Part shown: piece by piece, positions 31,811 through 40,609 of the stretch
Layout: every line of letters begins with the position of its first letter
How positions within the stretch are numbered: position 1 is the first letter of the stretch
Origin: Oscillospiraceae bacterium
Lineage (GTDB): Bacteria; Bacillota; Clostridia; Oscillospirales; SIG627
Direction of reading: 5' to 3'
NCBI GenBank assembly: GCA_015063985.1
Contig: SVTC01000003.1
Coordinates: 69,162-133,161 of the forward strand
DNA: 64,000 bases
Position numbers and translations under genes: made by a program
Notes under the pieces: generated by a model
The model's input: only the letters and a program-made list of their open reading frames with translations
The model's database searches: none
Told to the model about the DNA's origin: nothing

Positions 31811-32746
31811 ATGAAAAGGATCGTTATCGGTGCCGACGGAGGCGGAACAAAGACCGCACTGTGCGCCGTTGATATTGATTCAAAAAGCATATTGACTCAA
31901 TGCGTATGCGAGGGGATCAATCTTTTCTCCGTCGGCCTGGACGGAGCACTGAACACCCTTTGCCAAGGAATAAAAAAGCTTGGGATCGCTACTCCCTATG
32001 CCATAAGCCTCGGAGATCCCTCCCTTGACGACAGCTGTGACAACAGCAAGGCGCCTCTTATGTCAGCACTGCAGGAAAGTTTCCCAAATACTCTTGTGTT
32101 TTCCAAGAGCGACGTTTTTATGGCGCTTTACGCCCATACTCAAGGCAAGGAAGGAGCGATGCTGGTATCGGGGACAGGCTCTATGGGTATAGCCTTCACA
32201 AGCCCCGAGACTCCCGACAAGGACCCCGAGGTCATCACCGTAGGCGGAAGAGGCTTTCCCACCAACGATCCGGGCAGCGCCTACAGTATAGCAATAAACG
32301 GCATAAGCCTTGCGCTTATGGCATTTGACGGTATGGCAAGCTCCACCGAGCTTTGCCAAAGGCTGCTTAATTACTTTTCCCTTTCGGACCATAAAATGCT
32401 TACCGAGCTCTTTAACTCCAATCCCCCCTCCCACAAGGAGCTTTCAGGCTTTGCAAGGGAGGTCGCCTATGCCGCAGAGTCACAAGACCGAGGAGCAATG
32501 TCCGTTCTGGAAAGGGCAACGGAGGATCTGAGGCTCCACGCAGTGAGCCTTCTCAGAGCACTGCCCGGGGATAAAAGAGACCTTGCTCTTTCCGGCAGTG
32601 TCTTGAAAAACAACACCTTCGTACGGCAGGGTCTGCTGAAAGCCCTGCAAAAGGATTTTCCCGAGGCCAAGCTTTCCCTTCCGGACAAAAGCCCGCAGTG
32701 GGGAGCCGCAATCTACGCAATTAATAAGATAGGAGAAGCAAAATGA
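31811..32746 (+). CDS. BadF/BadG/NAGK-family sugar kinase
   Basis: 311 residues of the ASKHA ATPase fold. The phosphate-1 motif is VIGADGGGTKTALCAVD, the phosphate-2 region GAMLVSGTGSMGIAF, and the adenosine region LALSGSVLKNN. The family includes N-acetylglucosamine kinase and BcrAD-type ATPases; with an SIS isomerase gene overlapping at the 3' end, an amino-sugar kinase is most likely. It is first in an operon reaching 36799. Confidence 0.8.
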   Translation: MKRIVIGADGGGTKTALCAVDIDSKSILTQCVCEGINLFSVGLDGALNTLCQGIKKLGIATPYAISLGDPSLDDSCDNSKAPLMSALQESFPNTLVFSKSDVFMALYAHTQGKEGAMLVSGTGSMGIAFTSPETPDKDPEVITVGGRGFPTNDPGSAYSIAINGISLALMAFDGMASSTELCQRLLNYFSLSDHKMLTELFNSNPPSHKELSGFAREVAYAAESQDRGAMSVLERATEDLRLHAVSLLRALPGDKRDLALSGSVLKNNTFVRQGLLKALQKDFPEAKLSLPDKSPQWGAAIYAINKIGEAK

Positions 32747-33468
32747 TAGAAGCTTACTTTTCTCACTTAAGCGCCCTGCTTGACAGAGTGCTGAAAACCC
32801 AAAAGGAAAGCATAAAAAAAGCCTCGTTGCTTTTAGAGGAAGCTTTGGAGGCATCAAACACGGTCTTTGCCTTCGGCACAGGACATTCCCATATGCTCAG
32901 CGAGGAGCTCTTCTACCGCGCAGGCGGACTTGTTAAGGTATATCCCATTTTCGACGAACCGCTGATGCTCCACGTAAGCGCATCGAGATCCTCCGAAATA
33001 GAGCGACGTGAGGGATACGCGGCGGCACTTCTTGATAAAACGCCGCTGAAGGAAAATGATCTTATCTTCATTTTCTCCAACTCCGGCAGAAACGCCGTCC
33101 CCGTTGAAATGGCACTGGAGGCAAAAAAACGGGGAGCAAAAACGGTGTGCATAACCAATCTTACTCACTCCACCGCATCCGCATCCCGACACAGCTCGGG
33201 CAAAAAGCTTTATGAAATATGCGACGTGGTGATCGACAACTGCGGATGCAAGGGAGATGCCGCCATGGATATAGACGGCCTTAAGTGCGGCCCCACCTCC
33301 ACGGCAGTCGGAGCGGCAATACTTTGGGCAGCGGTCTGCGAGGCGGTGAGATCGCTGAAAAAGCGAGGCTCTCTCTGCGAGGTATTCTTAAGCAGCAATC
33401 TTGACGGCTCGGACGAAGTAAATCAAGCCTATATAGATAAATATAACCCAAGCATTCCAATGCTTTAA
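32743..33468 (+). CDS. SIS-domain sugar isomerase (UPF0309 type)
   Basis: 241 residues. The SIS phosphosugar-binding fold shows FAFGTGHSHMLSEELFYRAG, LIFIFSNSGRNAVPVEMALE and KTVCITNLTHS. UPF0309-type SIS proteins typically sit beside N-acetylglucosamine kinases. Its ATG overlaps the kinase stop (ATGA), so the two are translationally coupled. The substrate is probably an amino-sugar phosphate. Confidence 0.8.
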   Translation: MIEAYFSHLSALLDRVLKTQKESIKKASLLLEEALEASNTVFAFGTGHSHMLSEELFYRAGGLVKVYPIFDEPLMLHVSASRSSEIERREGYAAALLDKTPLKENDLIFIFSNSGRNAVPVEMALEAKKRGAKTVCITNLTHSTASASRHSSGKKLYEICDVVIDNCGCKGDAAMDIDGLKCGPTSTAVGAAILWAAVCEAVRSLKKRGSLCEVFLSSNLDGSDEVNQAYIDKYNPSIPML

Positions 33469-33480
33469 AGGAGGATAATC

Positions 33481-34668
33481 ATGTCAAAGCTTGCAATTAA
33501 CGGCGGCACTCCCGTCCTTGAAAAAAATTCTCTCCCCTGGCCCATTGCCTCCGAGACGGACAAAAAGGCACTTTTGGAGGTATACAATGCCCCCTCGGGC
33601 TCACGAAAGCAAAATAAAGCCTTTTGCGAGAGCTTTGCAGCTTATTCCGATGCGAAATACTGCCACACGGTAGCCAACGGAACGGTATCCATAGAGCTTA
33701 TCTTAAGAGCCTTGGGTATTGGCAGAGGAGACGAGGTAATAGTACCTCCCTACACCTTTGTGGCAAGCGTATCCGCAATAATCTACGTAGGCGCAACTCC
33801 CGTATTTGCGGATATAGATCCCGAGACCTTAAACCTCGATCCTGCCTGCGCCGAAAAGGCTATAACAGAAAAAACAAAGGCGATAATGCCCGTATTCGTG
33901 GGCGGCAGACCTGCGGACGTTGATGCCTTTGAAAAGCTTTGTCAAAAAAGAGGCTTATACCTTATCATAGACGCCGCTCAGGCAGTGGGGAGCGAGTTTG
34001 CGTCAAAAAAGCTGGGAAAAATGGGTGTAGCGGCTTCAATAAGCTGCCAGAACACCAAAAACCTGTCCTCGGGCGAGGGCGGAATCATCCTCACAAGCGA
34101 CGATGGGCTCAATGAAAGGCTTTCGGCAATGCTGAACAGCTCTCCCACGCTTTCCCCATCCTGTATACGCCTTGCCTCGGGAATGAGTGAGTACCAAGCG
34201 GCCATATTAAATTCTCAGCTTCCCAATCTGGATGCACAAATCCAAAAGCGTATGGAAAACAGTGAGTATCTCACGTCCCTTATTTCGGGGCTTGACTGCG
34301 TAAGGGCATTGAAGCAGGACGGCAGGATCACAAAAAACAGCCGCCACCTTTACATTATGAGATTTTTCACTAAGGAGCTTTACGGAGTCGATCGAGACAG
34401 ATTCCTAAAGGCGGTAAGAGCAGAGGGCGCCCCCATAACTCCGGGATATAATCCACTGTACACCTTCCCCTGCATGAAGGGAGCATACACAAACAGCTGT
34501 CTGGAAGCCCCCATAAACTGCGAGCCCGACACCCCCGTATGCCATAAGATAGCCACAGAGGAATCCGGTTGGATATATCACTCCCACCTGCTGAAGAGCA
34601 AAAGGGAGATGGAGCTCTTTGCCGAAGCCATCCGTAAGGTCAGCGAAAATATTGACGAGCTCAGATGA
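33481..34668 (+). CDS. DegT/DnrJ/EryC1/StrS-family PLP aminotransferase
   Basis: 395 residues with the family landmarks: HTVANGTVSIELILRALGI, DEVIVPPYTFVASVSAI, LIIDAAQAVGSEF, and the PLP-binding Lys in SCQNTKNLSSGEGG. Members transaminate keto-sugars, usually for cell-envelope glycans. It lies 12 bases after the SIS gene. The next gene encodes a shortened relative without the Lys. Confidence 0.85.
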   Translation: MSKLAINGGTPVLEKNSLPWPIASETDKKALLEVYNAPSGSRKQNKAFCESFAAYSDAKYCHTVANGTVSIELILRALGIGRGDEVIVPPYTFVASVSAIIYVGATPVFADIDPETLNLDPACAEKAITEKTKAIMPVFVGGRPADVDAFEKLCQKRGLYLIIDAAQAVGSEFASKKLGKMGVAASISCQNTKNLSSGEGGIILTSDDGLNERLSAMLNSSPTLSPSCIRLASGMSEYQAAILNSQLPNLDAQIQKRMENSEYLTSLISGLDCVRALKQDGRITKNSRHLYIMRFFTKELYGVDRDRFLKAVRAEGAPITPGYNPLYTFPCMKGAYTNSCLEAPINCEPDTPVCHKIATEESGWIYHSHLLKSKREMELFAEAIRKVSENIDELR

Positions 34669-34682
34669 AAGGAGAATTGAAA

Positions 34683-35498
34683 ATGACACCCTTTGAAAAA
34701 GTTCTTTTAGAGGTTGCCGATACCGAGGTATGGGGAACCATAGGCGATAAATTTCTCCTGGCAAACCAAGTGCTTTGCCAAAGAAGCGGCGCAAAGCACG
34801 CTATTGTGACCTTCAGCCAAAGCGCCGCATTGGAAAGCGTGCTCAGAGGCTTTAACGTGGGCTACGGCGATTCCGTAGTGATATGCGCAAAAAGCGAGGA
34901 ATACGATACCTCCGTTACCCTTGCGGTGGGAGCCTCTCCCATATACTGCGACTGCTGCGGCGAGGATCGCGCCATGGACCCCCAAAAGGCAGAGCAGGCA
35001 ATAAAGGAAAACACCAGGGCTATTATTGCAGATATTCCCTGCGACGTAAAGGCACTTAGCGCCATAGCAAAAAAGGCGAATATCAAGCTTATAATCAACT
35101 TGACCGACCGCATCGACGGCGCCGATCCCTCCCTTTACGATGCGGCAGTTGTTGATATGTCCTCGGGCTGTGCCATCGATGCCGATCTGGCAGGAGCGGT
35201 GCTTTGCAACTCCGACGATGATTTTGACTGCTTCTACGCCCACCATAACTGCGGACGTCCCCTGGGCGACGGTGCCACCCTTGATTTTGACGATATGATA
35301 GGCGGCGATCTTAGAGTTGCCGAATGGCAGGCGGCTATTATCAGCCTTATGCCCGATCCCCTGCCCCCGTCGAAAAACCGACCCGAAAAAAGACCTCTTA
35401 TGGCTTATGCCCCCCTTCACGGCAGTGAATACGTTAAAAAGCTCACCGGAGGCTATCCGTTGAACAAAAAAGGCGATTTCCCCAATGCGGAAAAGTAA
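34683..35498 (+). CDS. DegT-like protein lacking the PLP lysine
   Basis: 271 residues from the ATG at 34683, which follows AAAGGAGA. It keeps the DegT-type large-domain pattern (HAIVTFSQSAALESVLRGFN, GDSVVICAKSEEYDTSVTLA, VGASPIYCDCC, RAIIADIPCDVKAL), but the strand that should carry the PLP Lys reads VVDMSSGCAIDADLAGAVL with no Lys. It is also over 100 residues shorter at the C terminus. It is therefore probably catalytically dead, or a partner of the aminotransferase encoded just upstream. Confidence 0.65.
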   Translation: MTPFEKVLLEVADTEVWGTIGDKFLLANQVLCQRSGAKHAIVTFSQSAALESVLRGFNVGYGDSVVICAKSEEYDTSVTLAVGASPIYCDCCGEDRAMDPQKAEQAIKENTRAIIADIPCDVKALSAIAKKANIKLIINLTDRIDGADPSLYDAAVVDMSSGCAIDADLAGAVLCNSDDDFDCFYAHHNCGRPLGDGATLDFDDMIGGDLRVAEWQAAIISLMPDPLPPSKNRPEKRPLMAYAPLHGSEYVKKLTGGYPLNKKGDFPNAEK

Positions 35499-35509
35499 AG
35501 GAGTACAAA

Positions 35510-36799
35510 ATGAGTAATATGAAATGCGCATTTTCGCAGGTTGACATAACTCCGCCGACAGACCTCGGGATCTTTCAGGACGGCTACGGCTCAAGAACAA
35601 AGCCCGCCGCCGGTGTAAGAGATCCCATCTATGCCAAGATCTGCATTTTCAAAACCTCTGAAGGAAGGCTTGTGCTTGTCAGCGTGGATTGCTGCGGCTT
35701 CAATCACAAAATGGCACAGCGCATAAGAGACTCCCTTTGCGGTCTTTGCCGGCTTGAGGAAAAGGAGCTGGCTCTCTGCGCCACCCACACCCACGCGGGC
35801 CCCGTTGGCGGTGTATTGGGACTTCTTCCCATAAACGGCTATTATTGGAACGACGTCATCTATAAAATATCTGAAGCTATCCTTGCCTCCCAAAAGGAGC
35901 TGAAGCCCTGCACACTGCGCTTCGGCTTTGGAAAGGAGCTTGAAGGGATATACAACAGACGGGGAAAGCAGGATATAGACCGCAGAGTAAAGGTTGGAGC
36001 CTTCTTTGATGAAAATAACAAGCTTTTGGGAGCTATCACCACCGCCTCCTGCCACGCGGTGTGCATCGGAGATATGGGCTTCTCCGCAGATTATCCCGCC
36101 ATCCTCACAAAAAAAGCCGCCGAGCTTTATCCCGATGCTCCCTTCTTGTTCCTCCAGGGCAGAAGCGGCGACGTGGATCCTTTGGATATCGGCAAAACAG
36201 ACAGCGTGGAGCTTTATAACAAGCTGGGCGAGGAATTTGGCGCAAGCGTTTTGGGTGCGGTAGAAGAGCTAAAAAATAAAAAAAGCCCACTTTCCGGCTC
36301 AAGGCTTAAGGCAAGCTTTAAGATCTGCAGACTTCCCATGCGCCGCCTCGACGACCAATACCATAAGGAGCGCCTTGAGTATAGCTACCGCAGGCTCGCC
36401 GTAGCCGATACCCCCGACAAAAAGCGCTTCAAGCAGGTAGACCTTGTATGGCACTCCGCAGAGCTTATAAGAAACAAGCGCGATCCCGAGCCATCAATTG
36501 AGGTCAACCTGCAGACCCTTCTTTTGGGCGACGACGCAGCCTTTGTGTTCGTCCCCTTTGAAATGCTGACAAAGACCGGCAACGCCCTTGAAAAAACACT
36601 TTGCTCAATGGGCATAGCTCCGGAAAAGGCAATGGTTCTTGCCCACTCCAACGGAACCAACGGCTACCTTGCCCCCTCAGATGAAGTGTCGGAAAACACC
36701 TACGAGACCCAAAGCTCCTCCATTTGGTATGACCTGCCCTGCTGCAGCGAAAAAACCGAAAGGGAAATGATCGCTCAGCTTGAGAAAATGCTGAAGTGA
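35510..36799 (+). CDS. neutral/alkaline ceramidase-like hydrolase
   Basis: 429 residues matching the N-terminal catalytic domain of neutral/alkaline ceramidases: AFSQVDITPPTDLGIFQDGY, ALCATHTHAGPVGGVLG (zinc-binding His pair), ASCHAVCIGDMGFSADYP and FLQGRSGDVDPL. Bacterial stand-alone forms without signal peptide are common next to sugar genes and may cleave an amide other than ceramide. It ends the kinase/SIS/DegT operon before a terminator. Confidence 0.75.
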   Translation: MSNMKCAFSQVDITPPTDLGIFQDGYGSRTKPAAGVRDPIYAKICIFKTSEGRLVLVSVDCCGFNHKMAQRIRDSLCGLCRLEEKELALCATHTHAGPVGGVLGLLPINGYYWNDVIYKISEAILASQKELKPCTLRFGFGKELEGIYNRRGKQDIDRRVKVGAFFDENNKLLGAITTASCHAVCIGDMGFSADYPAILTKKAAELYPDAPFLFLQGRSGDVDPLDIGKTDSVELYNKLGEEFGASVLGAVEELKNKKSPLSGSRLKASFKICRLPMRRLDDQYHKERLEYSYRRLAVADTPDKKRFKQVDLVWHSAELIRNKRDPEPSIEVNLQTLLLGDDAAFVFVPFEMLTKTGNALEKTLCSMGIAPEKAMVLAHSNGTNGYLAPSDEVSENTYETQSSSIWYDLPCCSEKTEREMIAQLEKMLK

Positions 36800-36825
36800 T
36801 TTAAAACCTTCCCCCAAAAAAAGTA

Positions 36826-36855
36826 CGCCTCCCGTAAAAACGGGAGGCGCTTTAT
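36826..36855 (+). terminator. terminator of the 31811-36799 operon
   Basis: CGCCTCCCG-TAAAAA-CGGGAGGCG followed by CTTTATTA. The ~190 bases from here to the next promoter hold no recognisable gene. Confidence 0.75.
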
Positions 36856-37044
36856 TATCCCTTGTAATCCTCGATGCTAAATTGCATTAACGTTAGCTGT
36901 TGATTTCTATATGCACAAAACGCTGTAGTTCAAAGAAGTTTAGCAGATGGCTTTTTTGTGCGGGGTGATGAAAAAAGAGAGGCGGAAAAATGAGCAAAAA
37001 ACAACAAAAAATTGCCTCAAAGTGCGATTTTTTTTAAAAATATC

Positions 37045-37072
37045 TTGACATCGTCAAAAAAAAGTTTATAAT
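37045..37072 (+). promoter_or_regulatory. promoter of the aromatic operon
   Basis: TTGACA at 37045-37050, 16-base spacer, TATAAT at 37067-37072. Confidence 0.85.
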
Positions 37073-37093
37073 GATAGTCAGTGAAGTTTTTCA

Positions 37094-37378
37094 CCGTATA
37101 AAGGCTATAACCGAAGGAAAGTAGGAACGGTCGGATTTTCAGAGAGTTGTCGGTAGCTGCGAGACAACATGAGGGCCGCAACGAATACGCTTCGCGAGCT
37201 GTGCACCCAAAGGGATACCGAGTAGGCTGCAACGGAAGTGCCCGTTATCGCACAGGGTATAAGCATAACTTGCCGTACCCGTGAGGCCGCTGCTGTGAGG
37301 TGGCGGTAAAATGAGGTGGTAACACGGATATCTTATTCGTCCTCTGTATTGATTAATTTGATACAGAGGGCTTTTTTT
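37094..37378 (+). promoter_or_regulatory. T-box leader, tyrosine (UAC) specifier
   Basis: Stem I has the AGAGAG motif (37141-37146) and a distal hairpin GTTGTC...GACAAC. Its lower stem CGAAG/CTTCG closes a specifier loop with AGTA on the 5' side (37120-37123) and GAA-TAC-G on the 3' side, so the specifier is TAC at 37186-37188 (Tyr). The T-box sequence AGGTGGTAACACGG is at 37314-37327; its TGGT bulge matches an A discriminator. The terminator is CCTCTGTAT...ATACAGAGG plus T7 (37341-37378). Uncharged tRNA-Tyr would favour read-through into the SSS/ior/paaK operon. Confidence 0.85.
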
Positions 37379-37419
37379 AACCGACCCTCTGTACCCGACA
37401 CGAAAGGAGAGGTTAAAAA

Positions 37420-38961
37420 ATGAATGATCTTCAGATCATAACGGTTGCGGCATTGATCCTCTTTGCCGCGGCAATGGCAGGAATCGGACTCTTCTCCGCA
37501 CGAAGAGTCAACAATATGGAAGGCTTTTTGCTGGGCGGAAGAAAAATGGGCGCTTGGGTCAGTGCCTTTGCTTACGGCACAAGCTATTTTTCCGCGGTCA
37601 TCTTCGTAGGATACGCGGGAAAGCACGGCTGGGATATAGGCCTTGGCAGTATCTGGATCGGTGTGGGAAACGCCGTTGTGGGCTGTCTTATTGCTTGGCT
37701 CCTTTTGGCAAAGCGCACCCGCAGTATGACAAGAAAGCTTCAAAGCAAAACGCTTCCGGAATTTCTTCAGGCTCGCTACGACTCCAAGAATCTTAAAATA
37801 GTTGCCGCTCTTTTGATATTTATTTTTCTCGTTCCCTACTCCGCGGCGGTCTACAAGGGCTTGGGAAGTATGTTCAACACCATCTTCCCCGACGTAAGCG
37901 TGAACCTTTGTATGGCGATAATCGCAGTTCTCACCGCTGTATATCTTGTTCTCGGTGGCTACCTTGCCACTGCCTACACCGATTTTATCCAGGGCATAAT
38001 TATGCTGGGCGGAATAGTCTGTATGATAATTGCAGTGGTCAATTCCCCCTCGGTTGGCGGCTTTGGCGGATTTTTATCCAATCTTGCCGCAGTGCCCAAC
38101 AACGGAGACGGCATAGACGGCAATCAGCTCACCTCACTTTTCGGCGGAAGCTCCTTTAGCTTTTTGTGCGTTAACATTCTGCTCACCAGCCTGGGAACCT
38201 GGGGTCTGCCGCAGATGATAACCAAGTTCTACACTATAAAGGACACCAAAAGCGTAAAGCACGCAACGGTCATCTCCACGTTGTTCTGTGCAGTCATCGG
38301 CTGCGGAGCGTATTTTGTGGGAAGCCTTTCCAGATTGGTCCTTAATAACACCCTTCCCGAGGGCGGCCACGATGCGGTCATTCCCCAAATGCTGCTTGCG
38401 GCACTGGGCAACGGCAAGCTGACGATGATAATCTTAGCGGTTATCCTTATCCTTCTTCTCAGCGCATCCATGTCCACTCTGGCAAGCATAGTTCTTTCCA
38501 GCAGCTCTGCTATAAGCGTCGATCTTCTCCCCGAGTTTACAAGGAAGCTTGAAGGCAAAAAGCAGATAAGCGTTACAAGACTGCTTTGTCTTTTGTTCGT
38601 GGCACTGTCCTTTGTTTTTGCCACCGCAAACATTTCGGTTATAGTTAATATAATGAGCTTTTCCTGGGGTGTTGTGGCAGGCTGCTTTATAGGCCCCTAC
38701 ATTTGGGGACTCTTTTCAAAAAAGATCACCCGCGCCGCAGTTTGGACAGCAATGATAGCATCTATGGCAACCGTTGCCGTTCCCACCGTTATAATGACTG
38801 CAACCTCGGGCTTTTCCTCCGCTGTTGCAAAGGCTCCCGAGATGGGTGTATTTGCAATGATAGTAAGCCTTATAACGGTCCCCGTTGTAAGCTTGTTCAC
38901 CAAGAAATATCCCAATGAGCACATAAATAAAGTATTCGAATTCGAAAAAGAGGAAAATTAA
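37420..38961 (+). CDS. sodium:solute symporter (SSS) family transporter
   Basis: 513 residues with about thirteen membrane spans. Typical SSS segments include NNMEGFLLGGRKMGAWVSAF near the N terminus, LPEFLQARYDSKNLKIVAAL and VLGGYLATAYTDFIQGIIML. It is the first gene behind the Tyr T-box and abuts the AMP-forming ligase gene. In this context an aryl acid such as 4-hydroxyphenylacetate or phenylacetate is a reasonable substrate, but this is inferred from position only; amino acids or other carboxylates are also possible. Confidence 0.85.
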   Translation: MNDLQIITVAALILFAAAMAGIGLFSARRVNNMEGFLLGGRKMGAWVSAFAYGTSYFSAVIFVGYAGKHGWDIGLGSIWIGVGNAVVGCLIAWLLLAKRTRSMTRKLQSKTLPEFLQARYDSKNLKIVAALLIFIFLVPYSAAVYKGLGSMFNTIFPDVSVNLCMAIIAVLTAVYLVLGGYLATAYTDFIQGIIMLGGIVCMIIAVVNSPSVGGFGGFLSNLAAVPNNGDGIDGNQLTSLFGGSSFSFLCVNILLTSLGTWGLPQMITKFYTIKDTKSVKHATVISTLFCAVIGCGAYFVGSLSRLVLNNTLPEGGHDAVIPQMLLAALGNGKLTMIILAVILILLLSASMSTLASIVLSSSSAISVDLLPEFTRKLEGKKQISVTRLLCLLFVALSFVFATANISVIVNIMSFSWGVVAGCFIGPYIWGLFSKKITRAAVWTAMIASMATVAVPTVIMTATSGFSSAVAKAPEMGVFAMIVSLITVPVVSLFTKKYPNEHINKVFEFEKEEN

Positions 38962-40605
38962 ATGCCTATTACATCCATTCTTGAACAAAATTCCCGTCTG
39001 TATCCCAACGATATAGCATTGACGGAGATCAACCCCAAGGTAGAGAGCAAGCCCCAGCTTACCTGGAGAGAGTATTCTCTCATCGAAAGCTCTCCCGGAG
39101 ACTCCTACAGAAGAGAGCTGACCTGGTCCGCCTTCGACAAGAAGGCAAACCGTCTGGCAAACCTTCTTCTGGCAAGAGGAGTAAAGAAGGGCGAGAAAAT
39201 AGCCATTCTTCTTATGAACTGCCTTGAGTGGCTCCCCATCTATTTCGGAATACTCAAAGCAGGCGCAATGGCGGTGCCCTTAAACTACCGCTATACCTCC
39301 GACGAAATAAAATACTGTCTTGATCTTGCCGATGCCGACGGACTTTTATTCGGTCCCGAATTCTGCGACAGAGTGGGTGCGATAGTGGGAGACATACCCA
39401 AGGTAAAGCACCTTATGTACGTGGGCAAGGATTGCCCCGCCTTCTGTGAAAGCTATGACAGGCTGGTGGGATACTGCTCGGGAAAATCCCCCAACGTTCC
39501 CATTTGCGACGAGGACGATGCCGCCATATATTTTTCATCGGGCACAACGGGCTTTCCCAAGGCGATAGTACATACTCACACAAGCCTTATGCACTCTGCC
39601 CGCACCGAGCAGGCACATCACTCCCAGACCAGAGACGACGTTTTTTTGTGCATTCCTCCCCTTTACCACACGGGCGCGAAGATGCACTGGTTCGGAAGCT
39701 TTCTCGTAGGCTCCAAGGCAGTTATCCTCAAGGGTATCAAGCCACAGTGGATACTCAAGGCGGTCAGCGAGGAAAAATGCAGTATAGTCTGGCTTCTTGT
39801 GCCCTGGGCGCAGGATATTCTGGATGCCATCGACAGAGGCGAGATAGACTTAAACGATTATCAGCTCAGCCAATGGAGGCTTATGCATATCGGTGCGCAG
39901 CCCGTTCCTCCCAGCCTTATCAAGCGTTGGAAGGAGCGCTTCCCCGATCATCAGTACGACACCAACTACGGTCTCAGCGAATCCATAGGCCCCGGCTGCG
40001 TGCATCTGGGTGTGGAAAACATCCACAAGGTGGGCGCCATCGGCAAGGCAGGCTTTGGATGGCAGGTAAAAATAGTAGATCCCGCAGGGAACTCCGTCAA
40101 GCAGGGGGACGTGGGCGAGCTGGCGGTTAAGGGCCCCGGCGTAATGAAGGAATATTACAAGGATCAGAAGGCCACCGAGGAGGTCCTGAAGGACGGCTGG
40201 CTCTACACCGGCGATATGGCAACTCAGGACGAGGACGGCTTTATCTACCTTGTTGACAGAAAAAAGGACGTCATCATCTCCGGCGGTGAGAATCTTTATC
40301 CCGTACAGATCGAGGACTTTCTCAGAAAGCACGATAAGATCAGCGACGTTGCGGTCATCGGACTTGCAGATGCAAGACTCGGCGAGATAGCCGCCGCCAT
40401 AATCCAGGTCAAGGAGGGCTATGATCTTACCGTTGAGGAAATAGCTCAGTTCTGTATGGAGCTGCCCCGTTACAAGCGTCCTCACAAATTTATCTTTGCC
40501 GAGGTTCCGAGAAATCCCACCGGCAAGATAGAAAAGCCCAAGCTCAGAAAGCTCTACGGAGCCGATAAAGTTGTAGCAATGCAAAACGAGATCAAGGAGA
40601 AATAA
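38962..40605 (+). CDS. AMP-forming acyl-CoA ligase
   Basis: 547 residues of the ANL superfamily. The phosphate loop is YFSSGTTGFPKAIVHTH (about 188-204), followed by LMHIGAQPVPPS, GLSESIGPG, WLYTGDMATQDEDGFIYLVD and the C-terminal lysine motif NPTGKIEKPKLRK. It makes an acyl-CoA from a free acid through an acyl-adenylate. Its place between the symporter and iorA suggests an aryl-acid substrate. The start codon follows the symporter stop directly. Confidence 0.85.
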   Translation: MPITSILEQNSRLYPNDIALTEINPKVESKPQLTWREYSLIESSPGDSYRRELTWSAFDKKANRLANLLLARGVKKGEKIAILLMNCLEWLPIYFGILKAGAMAVPLNYRYTSDEIKYCLDLADADGLLFGPEFCDRVGAIVGDIPKVKHLMYVGKDCPAFCESYDRLVGYCSGKSPNVPICDEDDAAIYFSSGTTGFPKAIVHTHTSLMHSARTEQAHHSQTRDDVFLCIPPLYHTGAKMHWFGSFLVGSKAVILKGIKPQWILKAVSEEKCSIVWLLVPWAQDILDAIDRGEIDLNDYQLSQWRLMHIGAQPVPPSLIKRWKERFPDHQYDTNYGLSESIGPGCVHLGVENIHKVGAIGKAGFGWQVKIVDPAGNSVKQGDVGELAVKGPGVMKEYYKDQKATEEVLKDGWLYTGDMATQDEDGFIYLVDRKKDVIISGGENLYPVQIEDFLRKHDKISDVAVIGLADARLGEIAAAIIQVKEGYDLTVEEIAQFCMELPRYKRPHKFIFAEVPRNPTGKIEKPKLRKLYGADKVVAMQNEIKEK

Positions 40606-40609
40606 ATTA

